Source: Parvibacter caecicola
GTDB taxonomy: Bacteria; Actinomycetota; Coriobacteriia; Coriobacteriales; Eggerthellaceae
Direction of reading: 5' to 3'
Assembly (NCBI RefSeq): GCF_003725335.1
Contig: NZ_QIBY01000002.1
Coordinates: forward strand, 186,001-250,000
DNA: 64,000 bases
Position 1 is the first letter of the stretch. Each line of letters begins with the position of its first letter. Below are positions 49,793 through 57,538 of the stretch, piece after piece. A program made the translations under genes and the position numbers. The notes under the pieces were generated by a model. That model saw only the letters and a program-made list of their open reading frames with translations, searched no databases and was not told the origin of the DNA.

Positions 49793-50329
49793 TCACCTCA
49801 CGTAGAAAATCTTGGCTTTGGTCAAATTGCCCGAAAGGGGCTGGGCGTTGGTGCGCGCGATCTCGCGGCTGATGTCGCTTTCCGGATCGTCCAAATCGCC
49901 GAACACCCGCGCGCCCGAAATGCAAGTGTTCACGCACTTCGGCGGGTTGCCCGCGTCTTGGCCATCCCAGCAGAAACGGCACTTCTCGATAACGCCGGTG
50001 CTCTCGATTTGGATGCGGACGCCGTACGGACAGGCGGCCATGCAGTATTTGCAGCCGATGCACTTGCCCTCGTCCACCAAAACCACGCCGGAGTCGGTGG
50101 TGTAAGTGGCATGGGTGGGGCACACGCTTTGGCACGGCGCATCCTCGCAATGCATGCACTGCACCGGCACCACCTCGGCGTACACATGGGGGAAGGCGCC
50201 AGTTTCCCGCTCCTCGTAGCTAATGAAGCTCTCGGTGGCCTCCAGGTGGTTGTTCATCTGACAGGCCATGCGGCAGGCGTAGCAGCCCACGCACTTTTTG
50301 GTGTTGATCAGCATTCCGTAGCGCGTCAT
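49793..50329 (-). CDS. Four-cluster ferredoxin subunit (PsrB/PhsB/NrfC-like)
   Basis: 178 residues. Cysteine sets CVGCYACRMACQ, CMHCEDAPCQSVCP, CIGCKYCMAACP and CRFCWDG ... CVNTC give four [4Fe-4S] clusters. It links the NrfD-type anchor with the catalytic subunit. ATG 50329 directly follows the stop of the catalytic gene (TAAATG), so translation is coupled. It has no export signal of its own and probably moves with the catalytic subunit through Tat. Confidence 0.93.
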   Translation of the reverse strand: MTRYGMLINTKKCVGCYACRMACQMNNHLEATESFISYEERETGAFPHVYAEVVPVQCMHCEDAPCQSVCPTHATYTTDSGVVLVDEGKCIGCKYCMAACPYGVRIQIESTGVIEKCRFCWDGQDAGNPPKCVNTCISGARVFGDLDDPESDISREIARTNAQPLSGNLTKAKIFYVR

Positions 50330-52528
50330 TTATTCTTCCACCTTCCTCACCGTAACGGCCACCTCCTGGCTCATGGCCGCGCCCGTGCCCGGCTCCATCC
50401 GGAATGGCACGAAGTCCATCAGATTGATGCCGAACCCGCAGGCGCGCGTTTGGTAGGGCGACGTGGTGCCGTAGTGGGTGGGCAGGAACAGCACGCCAGG
50501 ACGCAGCCGCTCAGTAACCCGCACCCGCACCTGACCGGTAGCCTCGCTGGAAGCCACCTCCACCAGGTCACCATCGGCGATGCCGCGGGCCTGGGCGTCG
50601 GAGGCGGCCATCCACAGCCGCTCCAGGTTGTACTCGCGGGAAATGGCGTTCATGGAAGCGATGTTCTGGGTCATGGTGTGGGAATGGATGCCCTGCTTGC
50701 CGCCCACCAGGTACAGCTCGTCGCCGGCGGCCTCCACCATACGGGGCACGTAGCCGATCACCGGGTTCAGGCCCGCCTCGCCCACCTTGGCGTTCGCGAA
50801 CTCGAACTTGCCGGATTCCGTCTTGAACTTCGGCACCTTGTACTCGAAGCCAGGGTCGGCCAGCTCCACCACGCCGGCTTCCCGCACCTCCTCCAGGCTG
50901 GTGCCCACGCTCTCCAACTGGGCGGCCGCCAGTTCCTCCAGGGTGAAGTCGAAGTACTGCCCCACTCCGCAAGCTTCGGCAAGCCCGCAGAAGATCTCGT
51001 CGCAAGAGCGAGTTTCGGGATGCACCCGCTCGATGATGGGAGTGCGCATCCCCACGTAATGCTTCTTGCCGCCGATGAACTCCGGCAGCTCCATGCGCTC
51101 GATGTAGGTGCACTCCGGCAGCACGTAATGGGACAGCAGGGCGGTTTCGCTCATCTGCACGTCGATGGTCACCACCAAGTCGGCGCGCCCTAAGCCCTCG
51201 CGCCACACCTTGGGATTGGCGTAGCCCTGGGCCGCATTGGAGTTGTAGAAGAAAAAGCCGCGCATCTTCCCGTCCAGCGCCGCCTGCAGCGCCGCCAAAT
51301 TCGAGCCCATGCCGGAAAGCGCCAGCGGGTACTCGGCGTCACCCACGCGTTTGACCTCAGGCTTGGGCACCGAGGGGAACCGGGTTTTGTCCAGGTCGCC
51401 GGCTTTGGGAGATGAAGTGATTAGCGCGCCGCCCTTCTGCCCCCAGCTGCCCAGCAGGGCGTTCACCGCACACACGGCGCGAGCGGTGTCGAAGGAGTTG
51501 GCGTAGGAGCAACCGAAGGCGGCGCGCCAGGAGGGCTCGATGGCAGCGGCCGGCGCCGCCTTCGCCAGGGCTTCGGCCAGCTCGCGGATGGTGTCGGCCG
51601 GCACCTCGCACACCCCTTCCGCCCATTCCGGCGTGCAAGGGGCAATTTCGGCGGCGAACTCGTCAAAGCCGACGGAGTGGTTCTCCACAAAGTCGTGGTC
51701 GTAGAGGTTGTCGGTCACAAGCACGTTGGCGAGAGCCAACAGAAGCGCGATGTCGGTGCCGGGCTTGATGGGCACCCAGTCGGTGGCGAAGATGGCCGAA
51801 TTGCTGAGGCGCGGATCCACCACCACGATGCGCTTGGCGGCGTCGGCGGCGTTGGCCAGGCTCTGCACCGAAGACGGGCGAATGGCGTCACCGTAGCTGC
51901 GGCCGATGAACACCACCATTTTTGCGTTGGCGAAATCCACCGAGAAATTGGAGGCGCCGGTGGTGTAGGTGATGCCGCTTTCCTTCGAGGCGTTGCAGGC
52001 GGCGCCGTGGGTGTACACGTTGGGCGACCCCAACGCGTTCAGGAACCGGGGGCCGTAATACTTGCCGGACGGTCGCGGGTCGTGGATGAGCGCCAACGCC
52101 TCCGGGCCGCCCTCAGCGATGATGGCCGCCACTTTTTCGGCTATTTCGCGGTTGGCCTCGTCCCAGCTGATGGGCTCGAAGGTGCCGTCCTCTTTGCGGC
52201 GCAGCGGCTGGGTGAGCCGTTCGTCGTTGTAGGCCATTTGGGCTACGCCGTGGCCGCGACCGCAAATGGTGCCCTTGGAATAAGGGTGGTTCTTTGCCCC
52301 CTCCAAAGTCCACAACTTGCCGTCCACCGTAGTGCCCACCAGTCCGCACTTGCTGGAGCAGCCGTTGCACAATGACGGCGCCTGGCGAACCTCGCCCGCA
52401 GCCGTCCCCTCATCGGCACCCCAGGCAACCATGCTGCCGGCCGCCAGGGTTCCGCCGGCAATGGCGCTGCCCGCCGCCACCGCGGCAGTTCCCCGAAGGA
52501 AGCCCCTTCGAGACAAGTTGCTTGCCAT
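50330..52528 (-). CDS. Tat-exported molybdopterin oxidoreductase, PsrA/PhsA-like catalytic subunit
   Basis: 732 residues, shorter than the other three molybdoenzymes of the window. Tat signal NLSRRGFLRG (4-13) followed by an Ala/Gly helix. Cysteines 54, 57, 61 and 89 have the classical C-x2-C-x3-C-x27-C spacing for [4Fe-4S]. Cys178 in HGAACNASKESG is the likely Mo ligand, as in polysulfide, thiosulfate and related reductases. ATG 52528 has GGGGAGGA upstream; the longer frame to 52639 would bury the Tat signal. With the next two genes it forms a quinol-linked complex; polysulfide, thiosulfate, tetrathionate or arsenate-type substrates are possible. Confidence 0.92.
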   Translation of the reverse strand: MASNLSRRGFLRGTAAVAAGSAIAGGTLAAGSMVAWGADEGTAAGEVRQAPSLCNGCSSKCGLVGTTVDGKLWTLEGAKNHPYSKGTICGRGHGVAQMAYNDERLTQPLRRKEDGTFEPISWDEANREIAEKVAAIIAEGGPEALALIHDPRPSGKYYGPRFLNALGSPNVYTHGAACNASKESGITYTTGASNFSVDFANAKMVVFIGRSYGDAIRPSSVQSLANAADAAKRIVVVDPRLSNSAIFATDWVPIKPGTDIALLLALANVLVTDNLYDHDFVENHSVGFDEFAAEIAPCTPEWAEGVCEVPADTIRELAEALAKAAPAAAIEPSWRAAFGCSYANSFDTARAVCAVNALLGSWGQKGGALITSSPKAGDLDKTRFPSVPKPEVKRVGDAEYPLALSGMGSNLAALQAALDGKMRGFFFYNSNAAQGYANPKVWREGLGRADLVVTIDVQMSETALLSHYVLPECTYIERMELPEFIGGKKHYVGMRTPIIERVHPETRSCDEIFCGLAEACGVGQYFDFTLEELAAAQLESVGTSLEEVREAGVVELADPGFEYKVPKFKTESGKFEFANAKVGEAGLNPVIGYVPRMVEAAGDELYLVGGKQGIHSHTMTQNIASMNAISREYNLERLWMAASDAQARGIADGDLVEVASSEATGQVRVRVTERLRPGVLFLPTHYGTTSPYQTRACGFGINLMDFVPFRMEPGTGAAMSQEVAVTVRKVEE

Positions 52529-52635
52529 GTCCTCCCCTTTCTGTACGAATGGAAGCGCGTTTCCCAGCCGCTGCTGCGGCGGTACGCGCCTTCGCTTCAC
52601 AGGGCGCATCTTAGGAGCGGCACCGCAAACCGTTG

Positions 52636-52680
52636 TCATCAGTTTCTGATGATTTCAAATCCGGCCTGGGGATTTAAAAT
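52636..52680. promoter_or_regulatory. Two adjacent dyads between the Psr-like operon and regulator 3
   Basis: TCATCAG-TTT-CTGATGA (52636-52652) is a perfect 7-bp inverted repeat. Next to it ATTTCAAATCC (52652-52662) and GGATTTAAAAT (52670-52680) pair at 10 of 11 positions. They lie in the shared control region of divergent genes and are candidate operators for the LuxR-type regulator. Confidence 0.55.
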
Positions 52681-52731
52681 GGGCAACGCCGGATTGAGAA
52701 CACGCGAATAAACAAGGGGAAAGAGGGGTCA

Positions 52732-54465
52732 ATGGGGGCTCTGCGCGAAAGGGAAACCACCTGCGCCAGCTTGAAGCCAGCGTGGAAAACGCTGCGCTTC
52801 CATCACGTGGGCATGGCGTTTTTCTGGGCCTGCAGCATGCTCACATTCCGCTCCTCCATCCTGCTTTCCGGCATCCTGGACAGCCCCCTGCCGGCCAGCA
52901 TCGTCACCCTCATCTCGTTTACCGCCAACATGACGACGCTTTTCGCCTTCGCCTCGGTGGCCGAGCGCAACCCGCTCTTTTTCAAACGCATCCCTCTGAG
53001 CGCCGTGGCGGCGGCGACGATACTGGGGCTGGCACTGTTGTTTGTGGCCGGCGAAACGCCCGGGCCGGCGCCCTTCGTCATCATGGTGGCGGGTTCGGCT
53101 CTCACCGGCGCCTGCTACGGGTTCATGTGGGGCGGATGGGCCGAATGTTACGGCCGCATGAATCCGTGCTACACCGCCATCTACCTGCCCCTTTGCTTCG
53201 TGGTCACCGCTGCACTGTTTTCTGTCATCGGACTTGCAGCGCAGTGCACCCCCATCCCATCACTGGCGCTTATGGTGCCCCTGCCCTGCATCTCCCTATG
53301 GTGCCTGGCTCGCTGCCGCCGCCAATACCCTGGCCCAGCTACCGTGCGCAAAACCGGCCAGAACCGCAGCCTCAAAGCACTGGAAAGCCTGCTGGGGCTC
53401 ATCGTAGCCAGCCTCATTCTTTCCTGCCTGTTCGGTTTCATCTGGGAAATGGCAGTGCTTTCAGTGAAGTCCGTCACCAACGCCCATCAACTACCGCTGG
53501 TATTCAATTTGGTGGTGGCACTGGCGCTACTGGGGTTTGTGTCCATCGCCCAGCGCCGCACCAACCTGGCCTTGGCCTACCAAGTACTTGTCCCCCTGCT
53601 GGTGGTGTTCTTCGCCATCATGCCCTTCGTATGGCACGACAATCCCATTTTGCTGAACTCCATCATGAGCGCTTGCTACGGCGTGTTCGATGTCATCATC
53701 TGGTACTCGGTGGCCACCGTTGCATACGATTTCGCCATCTCCGGTTTCATCGTGGGAGGCATCGTGCGCGCTCTTTCCATTCTGTCCCGCCTCATCGGCA
53801 TGGGGCTGGGCTACGTCGTGATGCTCGTTCCCGACGAGTCGCCCACATCGCTGGTAGCCATATCTGCCGGCGCACTGTATGCCCTGTTCATGCTGCTGTT
53901 TTTCTATTTCTGGAGCACGCGGAGGCGCAAGACCGAGCAGCTGGCGAAGCGGGAAGCCGACGCACTGCTGCAGAACAGTGGCGCCGCAAACGAGAGCGGC
54001 AGCGATGCCGGTGCAACTGCAGGCGCGGAAATTCGGGGTCTTGCCAACGATGGCCATCCGGCCTGTGCCCGCACTGGCCAGGCGTGCCCCCACGCGGCGG
54101 CCGCCCCCCCCCAACCGACCGCCCCAGCAGTGGGCGCCGCGCCCTCAAAAGTGGCCGACTTAGAACCGCAAGCCGTCGCGGCCAGCGCCAGCCCCTCCCC
54201 TGCCGCCAATGCCTCTAACGAAGAGGTAGCAGTCGACGAGGAAGGGCTGTTCGAGCTGCTGGCTCGCGATTACGGCCTCACCCGGCGCGAGGCAGAAGTA
54301 CTGCCCTACCTGGCCCGCGGCCGCTCGGCCCGGGTCATTGCCGAAGCGCTGTTCGTGTCCGAGAGCACCATTCGCACCCACACCCGCCGCATTCTCGAAA
54401 AGACCGACCTCCATTCAAAGCAGCAGCTCATCGATCTCATCGATCATTACCTTCGCGTGCCCTAA
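52732..54465 (+). CDS. Membrane-embedded LuxR-type transcriptional regulator 3
   Basis: 577 residues: about 12 hydrophobic segments (residues 20-400), a low-complexity Ala/Pro/Ser-rich linker of about 85 residues, then a LuxR helix-turn-helix (YGLTRREAEVLPYLARGRSA, SESTIRTHTRRILEKTDL). It diverges from the PsrABC-like operon and probably controls it. Start ATG 52732 has GAAAGAGGGGT upstream. Its final SKQQLIDLIDHYL matches the C-terminal helix of regulators 1 and 4. Confidence 0.9.
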   Translation: MGALRERETTCASLKPAWKTLRFHHVGMAFFWACSMLTFRSSILLSGILDSPLPASIVTLISFTANMTTLFAFASVAERNPLFFKRIPLSAVAAATILGLALLFVAGETPGPAPFVIMVAGSALTGACYGFMWGGWAECYGRMNPCYTAIYLPLCFVVTAALFSVIGLAAQCTPIPSLALMVPLPCISLWCLARCRRQYPGPATVRKTGQNRSLKALESLLGLIVASLILSCLFGFIWEMAVLSVKSVTNAHQLPLVFNLVVALALLGFVSIAQRRTNLALAYQVLVPLLVVFFAIMPFVWHDNPILLNSIMSACYGVFDVIIWYSVATVAYDFAISGFIVGGIVRALSILSRLIGMGLGYVVMLVPDESPTSLVAISAGALYALFMLLFFYFWSTRRRKTEQLAKREADALLQNSGAANESGSDAGATAGAEIRGLANDGHPACARTGQACPHAAAAPPQPTAPAVGAAPSKVADLEPQAVAASASPSPAANASNEEVAVDEEGLFELLARDYGLTRREAEVLPYLARGRSARVIAEALFVSESTIRTHTRRILEKTDLHSKQQLIDLIDHYLRVP

Positions 54466-54576
54466 CGGCGCTCGCCGTTAGGGCACGCGGGGCGCATAAG
54501 GCGGAACACAGGACGGGGCGATGCAACGATAGCCGAAGGACGCGCAGGCGAAATGGCGTCTCGTGCGCAAACGCAA

Positions 54577-54606
54577 AAAGGCCGGAAGCCAGCGCTTCCG
54601 GCCTTT
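54577..54606. terminator. Terminator between regulator 3 and htpG
   Basis: A perfect 13-bp stem AAAGGCCGGAAGC (54577-54589) with 54594-54606, loop CAGC, A/T pairs at its base and further A/T bases beyond. It serves the converging genes. Confidence 0.85.
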
Positions 54607-54635
54607 CGCAACTGCCGCGGTTTTCAGACCGCAGC

Positions 54636-56567
54636 CTATTTCATCAGGTCGGCCACCTTCTGGGCGAAGGCCACCGGGTCGTCGATGGGCAGGCCCTCCA
54701 CCAGCATGGCCTGGTCGTACAGAATGCTGGCGTAGCTGGCCACCTTGTCGGTGTCGCCCGCTGCTTGCGCCTTCTGCAGCACCTCGAACACGACGTGCTT
54801 CGGGTTCATCTCCAACACCACCGGGATGGGCGGCATGCCCTCGGCCGCATCCCCCATCTGGGCCTTCATGGTGGCCGCCATCTGCAGCGACACCGGACCC
54901 TCGCAGGTGAGCACCGCCGGCGCATCGCTCACGCGGGTGGAAACCACCACCTTCTCCACCTTGCCCGCCAGCGCATCGGTCATGGCGTCGAACAGGCCGG
55001 CGTTCTTCTCGGTGGCCTCTTCCGCCTCCTTCTTCTCTTCCTCGGTGGTAAGGCCCAAATCCTCGGAAGACACGTTTTTCAGCGGCGTCTCGTTGTAGTC
55101 CATCATGGCCATGAAGCAGAACTCGTCCACCTCGTCGGGGCACAGCAGAACGTCGTGGCCCTTCGCCAACACCGTGGTGACGATGGGCATTTTGGCCAGG
55201 TGCTCTAAGCTAGAGCCCACCGCGTAGTAAATGGCGTTTTGCCCCTCAGGGGCCGCCTCCAGGTACTCATCCAGCGTCACCAGCTTCTGCTGCTGGGCCG
55301 AATAGAACAGCAGCAAATCGGCCACCGCCCCCTTCGCCGCGCCGTACGAGGAGTAGATGCCGTACTTCATATTGCGGCCGAAGTTCTCGAAGAACTTCTC
55401 GTAACCCTCGCGGTCGTCGGTGCGATAGGCCACCAAATCGGCCTTGATCTTCTTCTCCAAGCGCCGCGCGATGGCCCGCAGCTGGCTGTTGTGCTGCAGG
55501 GTTTCGCGGGAGATGTTCAAAGTGAGGTCGGCGGAGTCCACCACGCCGCGCACGAAGCTGAAATAGTCGGGCAAAAGCTCTTCGCACTTGTCCATGATCA
55601 GCACGTTTGCGCTGTACAGGGCCAGCCCCTTCTTGAAATCGCGGGTGTAATAGTCGTAGGCAGCATGGGCCGGCACGAACATCAGCGCGTCATAGGTAAG
55701 GGCGCCTTCGGCATGCACGCTGAAGGTGCGGGCCGGCGCCTCGTAGTCGTGGAAGTCGGTTTTGTAGAACTCGTCGTACTCCTCCTGGCTCACCTCCGCG
55801 CCCTTGCGCTTCCAGATGGGGATCATCGAATTGACGGTTTCCACCTCGGTGTAGTTCTCCCAATGGGGCGTTTCGCCCTCCTCTTCCGCTTCAATTTGGC
55901 GGGTTTTGGTCACTTCCATCTGGATGGGGTAGCGCACGTAGTTGCTGTAGCGTTTGATGAGGTTCTTCAGCCCCATTTCCGTGGCGAAGGTGTCGTAGCT
56001 CTCGTCGTCGGTGTTGTCCTTCAGGTACACGATGACGTCGGTGCCGTGGGTTTCCCGCTGGGCCGGCTTCAGGTCGTAGCCGTCCACGCCGTCGCTTTCC
56101 CACATCCAGCCCTCGTCGCTGCCGTAGGCCTTCGACACCACCTGCACCTTCTTACCCACCATGAAGGCGGAGTAGAAGCCCACGCCGAACTGGCCGATGA
56201 TGTCCACGTCGGTCATGTCGTCCAGGCCCTTTTCCTCACCCGGGGTGTTCTTGGCTTGGTCGGCCTTGAACTCGAACGAGTCGGAATGGGCGATGGTGCC
56301 CAGGTTCTTGTCCAGGTCGTCTTTGCTCATGCCGATGCCGTTGTCGGACACGGTAACGGTGCGACCGTTGCCGTCGAAGGCCACCGTGATGGCCAAATCA
56401 GCGCGGTTGATGGACACGGTTTCATCCACCAAGCTGCGGAAGTACAGCTTGTCCACCGCGTCGGACGCGTTGGAAATCAACTCGCGCAGGAAGATTTCAC
56501 GGTTGGTGTAAATGGAGTTGATCATGAGGTCGAGCAGTTTTTTGCTCTCGGTTTTGAACTTGCGCAT
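54636..56567 (-). CDS. htpG: Molecular chaperone HtpG (Hsp90)
   Basis: 643 residues, normal for the family. The GHKL ATPase motifs are ELISNASDAVDKL, DNGIGMSKDDL and GQFGVGFYSAFMV, and the middle domain has the catalytic Arg region NISRETLQHN. It refolds or holds client proteins in the cytoplasm. ATG 56567 has GAAGG upstream; the frame extends to 56645 without similarity. A CIRCE operator lies at the promoter, so expression is probably repressed by HrcA and induced by heat or misfolding, which is not the usual control of htpG in many bacteria. Confidence 0.97.
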   Translation of the reverse strand: MRKFKTESKKLLDLMINSIYTNREIFLRELISNASDAVDKLYFRSLVDETVSINRADLAITVAFDGNGRTVTVSDNGIGMSKDDLDKNLGTIAHSDSFEFKADQAKNTPGEEKGLDDMTDVDIIGQFGVGFYSAFMVGKKVQVVSKAYGSDEGWMWESDGVDGYDLKPAQRETHGTDVIVYLKDNTDDESYDTFATEMGLKNLIKRYSNYVRYPIQMEVTKTRQIEAEEEGETPHWENYTEVETVNSMIPIWKRKGAEVSQEEYDEFYKTDFHDYEAPARTFSVHAEGALTYDALMFVPAHAAYDYYTRDFKKGLALYSANVLIMDKCEELLPDYFSFVRGVVDSADLTLNISRETLQHNSQLRAIARRLEKKIKADLVAYRTDDREGYEKFFENFGRNMKYGIYSSYGAAKGAVADLLLFYSAQQQKLVTLDEYLEAAPEGQNAIYYAVGSSLEHLAKMPIVTTVLAKGHDVLLCPDEVDEFCFMAMMDYNETPLKNVSSEDLGLTTEEEKKEAEEATEKNAGLFDAMTDALAGKVEKVVVSTRVSDAPAVLTCEGPVSLQMAATMKAQMGDAAEGMPPIPVVLEMNPKHVVFEVLQKAQAAGDTDKVASYASILYDQAMLVEGLPIDDPVAFAQKVADLMK

Positions 56568-56696
56568 AGAACCTTCTTTCGTGTGCGTTGTGCGGGGGAA
56601 GGAGGCTTCCCGCTCATCGCAGCATAAGGGCGCAAGCGGCGGCATCCGGGCTCGCGGGCCCCTTGCCGCCCAAGCGTTTCCTCATCTCCAGAGCAG

Positions 56697-56757
56697 TTAG
56701 CAATCTCCTTCGTTGAGTGCTAATCGCATATTCTAATCAGAAGGAAATCTAAGTCAA
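56697..56757 (-). promoter_or_regulatory. htpG promoter with CIRCE element
   Basis: TTAGCAATC-N9-GAGTGCTAA (56697-56723) matches the CIRCE consensus TTAGCACTC-N9-GAGTGCTAA at 17 of 18 arm positions. On the minus strand a -35 TTGACT (56752-56757) and -10 TAGAAT (56730-56735) with a 16-nt spacer precede it, so the operator covers the start of transcription. Confidence 0.93.
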
Positions 56758-56865
56758 GCGCTATAAGATTTTTCCATTTTGAGGATTCGGGCGAACTCCC
56801 CGCCCCGATTACGTCCCTGACGAGCAAGCCCGATTGGGCGCAGCAAAGCACGCCTGCCCGAACAA

Positions 56866-56895
56866 CCCCGCTTGTCCGGGCAACGGCAAGCGGGG
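56866..56895 (-). terminator. Hairpin after module 4
   Basis: CCCCGCTTG (56866-56874) pairs with CAAGCGGGG (56887-56895), loop 12 nt, 20 nt 3' of the ferredoxin stop. No U-tract, so a weak terminator at best. Confidence 0.45.
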
Positions 56896-56914
56896 CGGAC
56901 GGCCTACGGGCGCG

Positions 56915-57535
56915 TTACAGCTCCTCGATCCACTTCTTGTCGCGCAGGATGTACACCATGGAAGGCCCGTTGCCCACATCGGTGAGACGGTGCACCTCTT
57001 CCGGCTTGTATTCGCGGGCCGCTTCCCCGAGGGTGGTGTTGTAGCCGCCCTTGAAGCTGGCCATGGTGGGGTCGGCCCCAATATCGCCGAAGAACTTGGC
57101 CAGGCCCACGCACTGGCTGACGCACTGGGGCAGCTCCCCTTGGGCAATCTGCTGCTCGCAGAGGGTGCACTTCTCCACCACCCGTTCCTCTTCGTTCAGG
57201 TAGCGAACCCCATACGGGCAGGCCATGGCGCAGAACTGGCAGCCGATGCACTTCTCTTTGTCAATCTGCACGGTGCCGTCGGCAATCTTGTGGCTGGCCT
57301 CGGTTGGGCACACTTCCACGCAGGCGGGGTTCTCGCAGTGCTGGCACTGCAGCGGCAGGTAGTACCACTCCACGTCGGGGAACACCGCCCCTTCGTACAT
57401 GGGAGTGGGCCCCACGCGCAGCACCTTGTTCCAGAAGTTGCCGATGGGCACGTTGTTCACCGTTTTGCAGGAGGCGTTGCAGCTCATGCAGCCCACGCAG
57501 CGGTTGAGATCGATGGCAAGCGTGTATTGAGTCAT
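56915..57535 (-). CDS. Four-cluster ferredoxin-like electron-transfer subunit 3
   Basis: 206 residues. Cysteine sets CVGCMSCNASCK, CQHCENPACVEVCP, CIGCQFCAMACP and CTLCEQ ... QCVSQC for four [4Fe-4S] clusters. Closely related to subunits 1 and 2 but 13 residues shorter near the C-terminus. It starts 3 nt after the catalytic gene stop. No anchor subunit follows, so the electron path to the exported enzyme is unknown. Confidence 0.93.
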   Translation of the reverse strand: MTQYTLAIDLNRCVGCMSCNASCKTVNNVPIGNFWNKVLRVGPTPMYEGAVFPDVEWYYLPLQCQHCENPACVEVCPTEASHKIADGTVQIDKEKCIGCQFCAMACPYGVRYLNEEERVVEKCTLCEQQIAQGELPQCVSQCVGLAKFFGDIGADPTMASFKGGYNTTLGEAAREYKPEEVHRLTDVGNGPSMVYILRDKKWIEEL

Positions 57536-57538
57536 GGG

